A stretch of 64,000 nt of DNA from Parabacteroides sp. PF5-9 (GTDB lineage: Bacteria; Bacteroidota; Bacteroidia; Bacteroidales; Tannerellaceae): NCBI RefSeq assembly GCF_029893105.1, contig NZ_JARXWG010000001.1, positions 62,001 to 126,000 on the forward strand, written 5' to 3'. How positions within the stretch are numbered: position 1 is the stretch's first letter; the number at the start of each line of letters is the position of its first letter. Below, one piece after another: positions 1-9,042 of the stretch. The notes under the pieces are model-generated. The model did no database searches. It was given only the letters and a program-made list of their open reading frames with translations, and was not told the origin of the DNA. The translations under genes and the position numbers were made by a program.

Positions 1-59
1 AACGTTTTTATGAGTTATTGCAAAAGAAGATGAAAAAAGAAACATACGATTTATTATGA
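1..59 (+). CDS. 3' end of an upstream gene (possible ECF sigma factor), partial
   Basis: An open frame enters from the left edge and ends at the TGA at 57-59, encoding a Lys-rich tail ending in ETYDLL. Its stop overlaps the start codon of the next gene (ATGA-type overlap at 56-59), so the two are translationally coupled. Since the next gene is a small membrane protein of the kind that follows ECF sigma factors in Bacteroidales, the upstream gene may be a sigma factor. Only about 18 residues are visible, so the identity is inference. Confidence 0.45.
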   Translation, partial: RFYELLQKKMKKETYDLL

Positions 60-445
60 ATACGGAAAATAAAAAGATCGATCAGCTGACAACTTGTTTG
101 ATGAAGGAGTCGTTTGAAGAACCTTCTTCTTCACTGAATTCCCGGATTATGGCATTGATCAGGAAGGAAAAACAGCCCTCGCCTGTTTATGCGGTAGAGA
201 AGATGCCTTCGATCAGTACGTTGTTTATAGGAGTGGGCATATATCTGTTGGTTATTATCGGCTTGTTATCTTTATTTCAGGCGAATGAAATGGCTGGAGC
301 ACAATTTGTCTGGATAATAAAAAATAGCGTCCCGTTTATATTGACTGTCGGAAGCGGTATCTCTTTCTTTTTCTTTTACGGACAACTCGATAACTGGTTG
401 CGCCGGAAAGAGGAACTACAACAGAAAAAAGAAGCGGTATCTTAA
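56..445 (+). CDS. small two-segment membrane protein, putative anti-sigma partner
   Basis: 129 residues. The first 50 residues are hydrophilic and charged; hydrophobic segments lie at about residues 52-75 and 88-108, and the tail is very basic/acidic (RRKEELQQKKE). This layout, a soluble N-terminus followed by membrane segments, resembles single-protein anti-sigma factors of Bacteroidales, but no ZAS-type HxxxCxxC motif is seen. The start overlaps the stop of the preceding gene, and a terminator follows at 461-485, so it is the last gene of its operon. Function is unproven. Confidence 0.6.
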   Translation: MNTENKKIDQLTTCLMKESFEEPSSSLNSRIMALIRKEKQPSPVYAVEKMPSISTLFIGVGIYLLVIIGLLSLFQANEMAGAQFVWIIKNSVPFILTVGSGISFFFFYGQLDNWLRRKEELQQKKEAVS

Positions 446-460
446 TAGATCATAAAAAAA

Positions 461-485
461 CCGGGTTCAAAGGAGCCCGGCTTTT
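461..485. terminator. bidirectional intrinsic terminator
   Basis: The stem CCGGGTTC / GAGCCCGG (461-480) is flanked by an A-run on the left and TTTT on the right. It lies between convergent genes and can serve both strands. Confidence 0.75.
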
Positions 486-514
486 CTACAAAAAAATGTG
501 TGTCTATGTATAAA

Positions 515-1594
515 TCAAAGTGACTTTATAATCAAGTTGCTGTAATTATTCCCATCAAAATAGATCTCCTTATTCCGGTTTCCGCCGTTGATGGCATGTT
601 CTTCTTCGCTATTGTCTTTCTGTATTACAGACGATTTATGCCCTTTGATTGTCAGGTTTCCGTATTTCATACCTTCCACCTTTACGTTGAATTTTGCATT
701 GGAGGATATCCCCAGGGTTGCATTCCCATACCGTGCTTCGATAGATGCTTTGGAGAAACCGGCAGACAACTCTTTTACCTCTAACCCACTATAAGATAAA
801 TCTTCGACATTTAACGTATGTCTCACCTTCTCGAGTTTGGCGTTTCCGTATTTAAGATCAAGAGAGATGTTTTCAACCTCACGAAGTGTCAGACCACCGT
901 ATTTATTTTCTACCGTTACCCGGTCGACATTTTTACCCGTTATGGTCGAATATTTACTGTCGACGGCCACTTCATTGGCATTTCCGAAGGTCATATTTCC
1001 GACATAGCCTAATTCAATGGTAGCTGTTTCGAGATCTTTAATCTCAACGTTTCCATATTGTGCATCGATGGTAAGCGGAGCGGTAAAATCTCCTCCCTGT
1101 ATGTTTCCATATTTAACTGTCAGTTTAGACTTTCCTTCATTGCGTGATGGTAAAATGATATTCCCATAACGCTGGGAGAGATCAGATGCTAATTTTGAAG
1201 GCATACTGATGAAATAGTTGATTTCCAGCCTTTCATTGTTCCCATTGCCGTTCCAGTTTTTATTGGCAATGGAGGTAATGCCGGAGACGGTTTTTCCGCT
1301 TTTTTTCAGTTCGATTTGCACCCGATCCAAGTTCTCCTGTGCACGTTTTTCATTACGGGCTTTCGATTCGATAACGACGCGTATGGATACTTTATTCTGC
1401 TCCCAATGCGTGACGGTCGTATTCCCATAGCGGTTGTCTATTTGCAGTAGATCGCTCAGGCTGACATCAAACGTATTGTTGACCTCTTTGCGTTTGGTAT
1501 TTTCCCATCGTTCGGCCATTGCGGGAATTGTTCCGGTCAAAAGCAATATCGCTATAAGCAATATCGGATACCTGCTTTTCTGTTTTGTATTCAT
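515..1594 (-). CDS. secreted DUF4097-like protein with YGN repeats (beta-solenoid type)
   Basis: About 359 residues from the ATG at 1594 (an in-frame ATG at 1600 is the alternative). A signal peptide ends near AMA (residue ~27). The mature part is built of strands carrying the recurring triplet Y-G-N (RYGNTT, RYGNII, KYGNIQ, QYGNVE, KYGGLT, KYGNAK, RYGNAT, KYGNLT), a pattern typical of the putative adhesin/DUF4097 right-handed solenoids of Bacteroidetes. It lies 19 bp downstream of a sigma/anti-sigma pair on the same strand, so it is probably the target or third member of that operon. Its ligand and role are unknown. Confidence 0.7.
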   Translation of the reverse strand: MNTKQKSRYPILLIAILLLTGTIPAMAERWENTKRKEVNNTFDVSLSDLLQIDNRYGNTTVTHWEQNKVSIRVVIESKARNEKRAQENLDRVQIELKKSGKTVSGITSIANKNWNGNGNNERLEINYFISMPSKLASDLSQRYGNIILPSRNEGKSKLTVKYGNIQGGDFTAPLTIDAQYGNVEIKDLETATIELGYVGNMTFGNANEVAVDSKYSTITGKNVDRVTVENKYGGLTLREVENISLDLKYGNAKLEKVRHTLNVEDLSYSGLEVKELSAGFSKASIEARYGNATLGISSNAKFNVKVEGMKYGNLTIKGHKSSVIQKDNSEEEHAINGGNRNKEIYFDGNNYSNLIIKSL

Positions 1595-1613
1595 GATCAT
1601 TTGTGTAAATTTA

Positions 1614-2138
1614 TTAGTTGTGATCTGTTACGTGTTCCATTAACTCGAGCATGAAAGAGAGTGACTCCAGGCTGTTGTTGTAATGCTGTGTCATGGCATA
1701 TAAACCGTTGTTGGAGCAAGGTAATGTCGGAAGAATATTTTCTTCAAACATGTAATTATCGGTTAAAACCTTTTTGGTTTCCTTTAATAATTCTTCGGCT
1801 CCGGGGTTTCTGTCATTTTTGTATAATGTCTCCATTTGTGCAATTACCTCGTTGATCTGCATGTTGTAATAGAGACGTAGTTCTTCTATCTCCTGCTTGG
1901 TCTCACAGGTATAAGCCGTTGTATCCTGTTCGTCGGTGACGGTGTTGAGGGGTAAACGGAAAAATAAAAGTAAAATAATAGAAGCTGCTACGGCTACTGT
2001 TCCTATATTGATAAATAGCGGTCGGTGATTCTTTTTCACCGGTAATTTTTGTTTAAAACGTTCAAAATGACCTTCCGGAAGGAGTTCGTTTTCAAACGCT
2101 TCACGATTATTGTCAATAAAATTCTTTAACTTATCCAT
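1614..2138 (-). CDS. membrane protein, probable anti-sigma factor
   Basis: 174 residues from the ATG at 2138, which sits just after the TGA of the sigma gene (2140-2142); an earlier in-frame ATG at 2153 would overlap that gene. The N-terminal 40 residues are soluble, one transmembrane segment lies at about residues 46-64 (IGTVAVAASIILLLFF), and the rest is a helical, probably periplasmic region. Position immediately after an ECF sigma gene and the single TM support an anti-sigma role; there is no FecR domain and no zinc motif, so the assignment rests on context. Confidence 0.6.
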   Translation of the reverse strand: MDKLKNFIDNNREAFENELLPEGHFERFKQKLPVKKNHRPLFINIGTVAVAASIILLLFFRLPLNTVTDEQDTTAYTCETKQEIEELRLYYNMQINEVIAQMETLYKNDRNPGAEELLKETKKVLTDNYMFEENILPTLPCSNNGLYAMTQHYNNSLESLSFMLELMEHVTDHN

Positions 2139-2139
2139 A

Positions 2140-2670
2140 TCAATTTGCAGCAATTATATCCAACAATTTACGCTTAGCACGCAGATACTGACTGCGAACA
2201 CTTGGCGGTTTTATATCCAGAATGGAAGCGATCTCTTCCATATCATATCCCTCAAAGAGGTAGAGAGAGAGGATTATCCGGTAACCATTCGGTAGTTTCC
2301 GGGTGGCCTCCTTTCTCTTTGCAACAGAATATTGAATCTCATCTTCATCAGGTTCCTCTTCTTCTACTTCAACAAAGTTTGTGGATAGTTCTTCTATATC
2401 CGGTGTTTGCCGGCGTACATAATCGATGGCTGTATGGACAGCTACCCGATGCATCCAGGCTTCAAAGCATTGACCTTCCTGGTATTGATCCAGGCGGGTG
2501 AGAATTTTCAGAAATGAATCCTGCATAGCTTCTTCTGCCTCAGAAGAATTTCCAACAATACGTAGGCATGTCATATAAAGCCACTGCCCGTATTGTTGAT
2601 ATAATTTCAACTGCGCTGAACGATTTCCCTTTCGGCAATCTTTAATCAGATGTTCTGTTGCCTTCTCCAT
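2140..2670 (-). CDS. RNA polymerase ECF-type sigma-70 factor
   Basis: 176 residues from the ATG at 2670 (MEKATEHLIKDC); the longer frame to 2721 adds an implausible leader. Region 2 is recognisable (LYQQYGQWLYMTCLRIVGN, then AEEAMQDSFLKILTRLDQY), a Glu-rich linker follows at about residues 100-113, and region 4 carries the HTH (GYDMEEIASILDIKPPSVRS). It should direct RNA polymerase to a small regulon, probably including its own operon with the downstream membrane protein and the YGN-repeat protein. A terminator separates it from the upstream nigD-like gene. Confidence 0.9.
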   Translation of the reverse strand: MEKATEHLIKDCRKGNRSAQLKLYQQYGQWLYMTCLRIVGNSSEAEEAMQDSFLKILTRLDQYQEGQCFEAWMHRVAVHTAIDYVRRQTPDIEELSTNFVEVEEEEPDEDEIQYSVAKRKEATRKLPNGYRIILSLYLFEGYDMEEIASILDIKPPSVRSQYLRAKRKLLDIIAAN

Positions 2671-2723
2671 GTGTATATATAAACGGGAGTAATTACATGA
2701 ACGTTGCATATAAAAAAACAAAA

Positions 2724-2754
2724 ATAAAAAAAAGAGGCATCATCCCGACGCCTC
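2724..2754 (-). terminator. intrinsic terminator of the NigD-like gene
   Basis: On the minus strand the stem GAGGC/GCCTC, extended by weaker pairs, is followed by a run of nine T. It lies downstream of the gene ending at 2799. Confidence 0.75.
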
Positions 2755-2798
2755 TCTCCCTGAACTAAATGATAAAAATAAAAGTTATGTGGGAAGGT

Positions 2799-3536
2799 TT
2801 AGTTTAGTCGCTCCAACATCTCCGGATTGAAATCCGAAGGAAAAACGTAGGACTTTTCTTTTGTTTGTCTACTGGAATTGTAATCCAGTTCTATTTCTTT
2901 TTCTCCATCAAATGTGTTAACTCTGAAAACCAATTGGACTGTTTCTCCTTTTGTATCGGGTAGGGTGGAAAGGTCGAAACAGACAATACCATCCATCCCT
3001 ATTTGCGGTGAATCATTGTAAGCGTTGTGGCGGAATTCAACGGTATATGGATCCTCTTCCTCTGCCTGTAATAAATTCACAAAATGTGTTGCTTGTCCGC
3101 CATAGTTATAACCGAATACCAGATTCAAATAGCCGTTTCCAATCCAGAGATCTTTTACTTTAATCGGATCTGTGCCGTAAATCGAATCGTTTTGTAATCC
3201 TTTGTTTTCTGCAAGGGATTTGGTTAGAATGGCATCAACACGGTTGACTTTAATATAATGCGAAAATCCTTTGATGGAATCACTCAAAAGTGTATAGTTC
3301 AACAAGGTACGCTGTCCGTCATCAAAATTATGTCCAAGGTAATAACCGGCAGAGGGCCAAAGCGTTTCTCCATTATCCAACCTGAAATAGTGAGATCCTC
3401 CACCTTGTGATTCAACTGTTGCGACGCTTATTCTAAATTCGTTTAACGAATATCCGTCGTCATCTAAGCAGGAATTAAAAGTCAGTGCGATCAACATTCC
3501 GCTTATCCATACTGCAATTAATTTCAACGTTTTCAT
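2799..3536 (-). CDS. NigD-like lipoprotein
   Basis: 245 residues with a lipoprotein signal (lipobox FNSC, Cys23) followed by DDDGYS, a typical start of Bacteroidales NigD-like proteins. The order is an N-terminal OB-like beta domain (to about residue 130) and a C-terminal beta-sandwich (about 130-240) containing the GEKEIELDYN motif. It is predicted to be anchored in the outer membrane. Family members occur beside bacteriocin or transport loci, but their biochemical role is not established. It is transcribed alone and ends in a strong terminator. Confidence 0.75.
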   Translation of the reverse strand: MKTLKLIAVWISGMLIALTFNSCLDDDGYSLNEFRISVATVESQGGGSHYFRLDNGETLWPSAGYYLGHNFDDGQRTLLNYTLLSDSIKGFSHYIKVNRVDAILTKSLAENKGLQNDSIYGTDPIKVKDLWIGNGYLNLVFGYNYGGQATHFVNLLQAEEEDPYTVEFRHNAYNDSPQIGMDGIVCFDLSTLPDTKGETVQLVFRVNTFDGEKEIELDYNSSRQTKEKSYVFPSDFNPEMLERLN

Positions 3537-3773
3537 TTTTAAACCCTTTCAATCTTAATCTATAGTTTATATTTACTACTGCCTTCACATAAGAAGATGC
3601 GGTTAAAAAACGAAATGCTGCAAAATGAACACTAAAAAAAGTTAATGAACAAATTGCCCGGATAAATAGGTATAGAAAGAGTTACAGGAATGACTTTTAA
3701 AAAGTTAGGTGAGTGTTGATTTTATGCGAAAATAATTGCTTATTTTGTGGGACGCAGTTGAGAGGGAAGAAGG

Positions 3774-4364
3774 ATGCATGTATCATTTGAAATAAATATA
3801 GACAAGTTAAAACAGGGTGACGAGGAGACGTTCCGGCGTTTTTTTACTTATTTTTATCCGAAGCTGAAAGCTTTTGCTTGTCGGTTTGTGGATGAGAATA
3901 CGGCTGAAGATCTTGTACAGGAGGTATTTACATCTTATTGGGAGCAGAAGAAAAAAATAGAGGCAGATAATATCCGTTCTTTCCTTTTTAAATGGACCCA
4001 AAACAAATGTTTAAATCATCTGAAGCATAAAATGGTTGCGGAAGAGTATGAGGCACATCTGCATATTGCTCAGGCACGTATGGCTTTCCTGGATCAGATG
4101 ACCGATAAAAATGAGGTGTTTAGGCAAATCGTTGATCGTGATTTACGGGAATTAATAGAAGAAGCGGTCAATAAACTCCCTCCAAAATGTGCACAGGCTT
4201 TTCGCCTTTGTTATTATCAGGAGATGTCACATAAAGAGATTGCTCAGGAGATGGGAATCTCTCACCGCACGGTGGAAGGACATATCCGTCAGGCGACCCG
4301 TTTTTTACGGGAAGATCTGAGTGATATATTAACGCTTATTTTTATGTTCTACAACATTTTTTGA
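3774..4364 (+). CDS. ECF sigma factor of a SusC/SusD locus (Bacteroides expansion family type)
   Basis: 196 residues. Region 2 is seen at FRRFFTYFYPKLKAFACRFVD followed by AEDLVQEVFTSYWEQ; region 4 at LPPKCAQAFRLCYYQEMSHKEIAQEMGISHRTVEGHI. The hydrophobic C-terminus is usual in this family. It is followed 58 bp downstream by a FecR-type anti-sigma gene and then susC, the standard trans-envelope signalling order: the SusC transporter signals through FecR, which releases the sigma factor to activate the transport operon. Confidence 0.93.
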   Translation: MHVSFEINIDKLKQGDEETFRRFFTYFYPKLKAFACRFVDENTAEDLVQEVFTSYWEQKKKIEADNIRSFLFKWTQNKCLNHLKHKMVAEEYEAHLHIAQARMAFLDQMTDKNEVFRQIVDRDLRELIEEAVNKLPPKCAQAFRLCYYQEMSHKEIAQEMGISHRTVEGHIRQATRFLREDLSDILTLIFMFYNIF

Positions 4365-4422
4365 TTTTTGACCACGTAGTTTTGTTTCTTTCGCTTGTCT
4401 TCCATATAAACAGACGAAAAAT

Positions 4423-5394
4423 ATGGATGATCAATTACTCATACGATTTCTTACTCATCGTTGCTCTGCAGAAGAGATCAAACAGATAGATCAGTGGGTT
4501 GCCGAAGATAAGAGCAATGGGGACTGGCTGTTTGAAATGGAACAAATCTGGAGTTTAAAAGATGAGTTAAGATTCTCAGAAGAGCAGGAGATTAACCGGG
4601 CTTATAACAGATTCCTTTCCGAGAAGAAAATGCATTTAATCCATCGTCGGAAAAAACAAACGCTTACCTGGGTGAGATATGGTGCAGCTGCTGTAATCAT
4701 CTTTCTTTTGTCGCTTAATCTTTATCAATTGAACCGCTCTGAAAAATCATTGGCCATGAATATGATTGAAGTGCCCAAAGGTGAAAAAGTCACATTGACG
4801 TTGAGCGACGGAACGAAAGTCTGGTTGAATGCGGAAACACGTTTTACTTATCCTTCTCAATTCGGCTCAAAAAACAGGGAAGTGGAACTTGAAGGGGAAG
4901 CGTATTTTGAAGTAACAAAAGATCATAAAAAACCCTTTATTGTGAAAGGGGATGAGTTTGATATCAATGTGTTGGGTACACAGTTTAATGTGAGTGCTCA
5001 TCCGGGTGAAGATATCAGTATTGCCTTAAAAGAGGGTAAAATTAGTGTCGGATCGAAAGAGAACGAACATCAGATGATTCTTAATCCTAGTGACCACCTC
5101 CAACTGACCACAGACGGAAGAACCATTTTACAAAAAGCAGATATTACAACAATCGATAGCTGGACGAAAGGAGAGGTTGCTTTCACGGCACAATCGTTGG
5201 CCGCTATTGTTAGATCACTGGAACGAACATTTAATGTGCCGATCGTCCTGAAAGATGAGAGCCTCTCCGGTGAACTGTTTAATTGCCGGGCGCAAGCCGG
5301 AACCAGTTTGTTTGACATTCTCGAGTTGTTACGGGAAACCAGACGAATGAACTACAGGTTTGATAATGCCAGTATAGTAATCACAAAAAACTAA
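4423..5394 (+). CDS. FecR-family anti-sigma / sigma regulator
   Basis: 323 residues: a cytoplasmic N-terminus of about 80 residues that should bind the sigma factor, one transmembrane helix at about 84-102 (YGAAAVIIFLLSLNLYQL), the periplasmic FecR domain (about 118-215, with VPKGEKVTLTLSDGTKVWLNAET and the LEGEAYFEV and VLGTQFNV motifs), and a C-terminal DUF4974/STN-like domain (about 255-320). It relays occupancy of the SusC protein, whose own N-terminal STN domain is present, to the upstream sigma factor. Confidence 0.93.
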   Translation: MDDQLLIRFLTHRCSAEEIKQIDQWVAEDKSNGDWLFEMEQIWSLKDELRFSEEQEINRAYNRFLSEKKMHLIHRRKKQTLTWVRYGAAAVIIFLLSLNLYQLNRSEKSLAMNMIEVPKGEKVTLTLSDGTKVWLNAETRFTYPSQFGSKNREVELEGEAYFEVTKDHKKPFIVKGDEFDINVLGTQFNVSAHPGEDISIALKEGKISVGSKENEHQMILNPSDHLQLTTDGRTILQKADITTIDSWTKGEVAFTAQSLAAIVRSLERTFNVPIVLKDESLSGELFNCRAQAGTSLFDILELLRETRRMNYRFDNASIVITKN

Positions 5395-5517
5395 TTGCCT
5401 ATGAGATAGATACACAAAAAAACACCGGAAGATGTTGCAGCATCTCCCGGCCAAAGATTAGAAAGCAAATTCACATCAATAAACTTAAATTTAATACTAA
5501 CTAATCATTGCAAAGAT

Positions 5518-8500
5518 ATGAATTATAGTTTGAAAAGGGGGTTTTTCCATTGGAAAAAGTATCCGCTATTATGTAAAACGCTATTTATAATGAGATGTAT
5601 CTTTTTATTTATTATTTTAGGTACATTACAGTCCTTAGCCGCAGTGAGTTATTCACAGTTGACGTTGTTGACCTTAGAAAAGGAAAATGCCACGATTCAA
5701 GAGATTCTTTCAACGATTGAAAAGGATAGCGAATTCTACTTTACCTATAATCTGGCACAAATCAATGTGAATAGAAAGGCTTCTGTCAATGTCGCAGACA
5801 AGGAGATTTCAGAAATATTGGATATTATATTTCCTGAAGGGGATGTAAAATATACCATACATGATCGCCATGTGGTATTGTATAAAGAGGCAGCAGGACG
5901 GCCGGGGTCGTCAAAGCATATTCTGACTATACCGGGTGTCTCGATCGTCAATCAACAGGGGAAGACCATTTCGGGTACAATCACAGACGATTCGGGCGAA
6001 CCGTTGATCGGGGTCAATGTGGCTGTTAAAGGAACAACCAACGGAACAATTACCGATATCGATGGTAATTTCACCCTGCAACAAGTTGCCGAAGGGACTA
6101 CTTTAGTGGTCAGTTATGTCGGTTATGTGACGCAGGAAATCCGTGTGAATAATCAGGTTGCTTATATCATTGTGTTGAGAGAAGACACGCAAAGTCTGGA
6201 AGAAGTGGTAGTCGTAGGCTACGGTGTACAGAAGAAGCAAACATTATCGGGATCTGTTACGTCGATAGGGGCAGAAGATATCGCTTCTACTAAAACAGAG
6301 AATGTGATTAGTAATATTCAGGGGAAGATGCCGGGATTATTGATCCGTCAGCGAACAGGAGAACCGGGTGTATTTGATAACCTGATCAGTATCCGTGGAT
6401 ATGGCGACCCACTGGTTGTTATCGATGGGGTTACACGTCCGATTGATAGCGGAGGGTCTGAATTGGCTCAGCTAAACGCTGATGATATTGAAAGTATGTC
6501 TATCTTGAAAGATGCCTCTGCTGCTATTTATGGGATGAATGCGGCTAATGGAGTAATCATTGTCACAACCAAAAAGGGACAGGATGGAAAAGCACGGGTC
6601 TCGTACTCTAACCTGTTTGGGATGAAAGGCGCTACCGGTATGGAGATGACAGTAGATGCCTATACGTACCGTTTAATGGCGAACGAGATGCAGCGTAATA
6701 TTGGCGCTACTCCGACCTATAGTGATGAGATCCTGGAAAAATACAGAAATAACGAACCGGGATATACCGACCATAACTGGTTGAAAATGTTTTTGCATGA
6801 CTATGCATTCCAGCAACAGCATAATATCTCTGTCAGAGGAGGAACGGATAAGGTTAAATACTTCAATAGTTTTGCTTATACCGAAGATAACGGGTTATTG
6901 AAAGGTGGAAATCAGAAGTATAATCGTTTTAACTTCCGTTCGAATACCACTGCAACAATCACAAAAGATTTGCAGTTGAATGTGAATGTTTCGGGACGTT
7001 TGGATAACAGTGAAGCTCCTCGTGACGAGTTTCAGTGGTTATATAAAATCTTAATGATTAATGACCGTGGTAAAAACTGGCATACGATTGCGAATGAAAA
7101 TCACTTAACATCTATAGAGCCGGAAAGAAAAAATGCCTATGCTTTGGCAGATCCGGACATTGATGGCTACCGCAAGTATAAGAATTTCAATTATTCGGCC
7201 AATGTCGAATTGACTTATAAAGTTCCTTTCGTAGAGGGATTGACCATTGGTGCATTAGGAGCATATGACGGGTTTGAAAATAACGAGTCTAAGTTGCATA
7301 AAACATATAAACTTTATGATTATTATACTGACGAATATGTAGTGACTAATGGAGCAGGTACTTATAGTAATACGATTAAATTGTTTCAGAAATTCCATGC
7401 CCGCGGACAGATCAATTATATGCGTTCTTTCAATAATCATAATATCAATGTTATGGGAGTTGCCGAGTTGACATCTACACGGAGAGATGAGCTGCAAGGG
7501 ATGAGGCGTTATGCCGAATTTTATACGCATGATATTATCAATCAAGGAACAGCTTCTACGGCTTCCAACTCCGGTTATCGTCGGTTCGGACGTCTTGCCG
7601 CTTATTTGGGACGTATGAATTATGATTATGCCGGAAAATATTTAGTTGAGGTGGTGGCACGTTACGACGGATCGTATCGTTATGCTCCTTCCAAACGATG
7701 GGCATTCTTTCCATCAGCCAGTGCTGGATGGCGTTTGTCGGAAGAATCTTTTATCAAGGATAATTTTGAGTTTATCAGTAATTTAAAGTTAAGAGGTTCC
7801 TATGGTAAGAGCGGGTATGATGCCGGTAATGATTTCGAATATATTGCAGGATATACTGCGCAGTCCAATAGCAACTCTAATTATATGACCGACAGAAGTT
7901 ATGTGTTTGAAGATGGACAGGCAACTACAGGTATGGTTCCTCCCGGTGTTGTGAACGATAATCTGAGTTGGGTTACTTCTACAACATCAAATATCGGACT
8001 GGATGTGGATATGTGGCACGGTAAACTGGGTGTTGTGATTGATTTGTTCCAACGGAAAAATACCGGTTTATTAGCCACCCGTATTCAATCGGTTCCGAAT
8101 ACATTCGGTGCAACATTCTCTCAGGAAAATATTAATTCAACCATGAATAAAGGTTTTGAAATAGCCGTTACTCACCGTGGACAAATCGGAAAAGATTTTA
8201 ATTATTCGGTAAGCGGTAACTTTACCTATGCCCGTGAAAAGGAACTTCATTATGAGCGGGCTACACATACCAGTTCCTGGGATCGTTGGATCAACGGACG
8301 TGAAGATCGTTACAAAGGTAGAATGTGGTTATATGAATATAAAGGACAATATACTTCTCTGGAGCAATATGAAACCGCACCGTTACTTGGTGGCACGCAA
8401 GGTAATTCAAAAATGTTGCCGGGCAGTTATGTGATACAGGATTTGAATGGCGATGGAGTAGTTAATTCAAATGACCGGTTACCGGATAACTGGGCTCAAG

Positions 8501-9036
8501 GTAATTTGAATCCTCCGATGCAATTTGGATTTACTTTGGCCGCCTCTTATAAGTCATTTGACTTGAATGCTCTTTTCCAGGGCGCTGCTGGTTACTCTAT
8601 CAACTACAGTAATGGTGATATCTGGGGGTATGGACGTTATCCGACTTTGCATGAGAAATTTTTGGATCGCTGGCATACAGCCAATATAACAGATGATCCA
8701 TACAATCCTGCAACGCAATGGATTTCCGGTTTTTATCCGGCATTACGCAGTAATTTCAGTAATACCACCGATCAATACAGTATTGATATCTGGATTCCTA
8801 ATGCCGCTTATTTGCGATTGAAGAGTCTGGAACTCGGCTATACGATTCCGCGAAATGTCATTCAGAAGATAGGTCTTTCAAACGTAAGAGTTTTTGTAAA
8901 CGGTTTTAACCTGTTGACTTTCTGTAGAAAAGAACTAAAACAAGCGGATCCCGAGCGTGAAGAACGTAGTTGGAATGCTAATGCTGCTTATCCATTGATG
9001 AAAACATACAACATTGGATTTAATGTTAATTTTTAA
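5518..9036 (+). CDS. SusC/RagA-family TonB-dependent outer-membrane transporter with N-terminal STN signalling domain
   Basis: 1172 residues. An unusually long basic leader precedes the signal helix (RCIFLFIILGTLQSLAAVSYS, residues ~26-45). Then an STN/secretin domain (~50-105) that contacts FecR, a carboxypeptidase-regulatory-like domain (~150-225; ISGTITDDSGEPLIGVNV), the TonB box region (LEEVVVVGYG), the plug (with IRGYGDPLVVIDG) and a 22-strand-type barrel ending YNIGFNVNF. It imports an oligosaccharide together with the SusD protein encoded 6 bp downstream. The STN domain plus the upstream sigma/FecR pair mean that expression is probably induced by its own substrate. Confidence 0.95.
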   Translation: MNYSLKRGFFHWKKYPLLCKTLFIMRCIFLFIILGTLQSLAAVSYSQLTLLTLEKENATIQEILSTIEKDSEFYFTYNLAQINVNRKASVNVADKEISEILDIIFPEGDVKYTIHDRHVVLYKEAAGRPGSSKHILTIPGVSIVNQQGKTISGTITDDSGEPLIGVNVAVKGTTNGTITDIDGNFTLQQVAEGTTLVVSYVGYVTQEIRVNNQVAYIIVLREDTQSLEEVVVVGYGVQKKQTLSGSVTSIGAEDIASTKTENVISNIQGKMPGLLIRQRTGEPGVFDNLISIRGYGDPLVVIDGVTRPIDSGGSELAQLNADDIESMSILKDASAAIYGMNAANGVIIVTTKKGQDGKARVSYSNLFGMKGATGMEMTVDAYTYRLMANEMQRNIGATPTYSDEILEKYRNNEPGYTDHNWLKMFLHDYAFQQQHNISVRGGTDKVKYFNSFAYTEDNGLLKGGNQKYNRFNFRSNTTATITKDLQLNVNVSGRLDNSEAPRDEFQWLYKILMINDRGKNWHTIANENHLTSIEPERKNAYALADPDIDGYRKYKNFNYSANVELTYKVPFVEGLTIGALGAYDGFENNESKLHKTYKLYDYYTDEYVVTNGAGTYSNTIKLFQKFHARGQINYMRSFNNHNINVMGVAELTSTRRDELQGMRRYAEFYTHDIINQGTASTASNSGYRRFGRLAAYLGRMNYDYAGKYLVEVVARYDGSYRYAPSKRWAFFPSASAGWRLSEESFIKDNFEFISNLKLRGSYGKSGYDAGNDFEYIAGYTAQSNSNSNYMTDRSYVFEDGQATTGMVPPGVVNDNLSWVTSTTSNIGLDVDMWHGKLGVVIDLFQRKNTGLLATRIQSVPNTFGATFSQENINSTMNKGFEIAVTHRGQIGKDFNYSVSGNFTYAREKELHYERATHTSSWDRWINGREDRYKGRMWLYEYKGQYTSLEQYETAPLLGGTQGNSKMLPGSYVIQDLNGDGVVNSNDRLPDNWAQGNLNPPMQFGFTLAASYKSFDLNALFQGAAGYSINYSNGDIWGYGRYPTLHEKFLDRWHTANITDDPYNPATQWISGFYPALRSNFSNTTDQYSIDIWIPNAAYLRLKSLELGYTIPRNVIQKIGLSNVRVFVNGFNLLTFCRKELKQADPEREERSWNANAAYPLMKTYNIGFNVNF

Positions 9037-9042
9037 AGAGTT

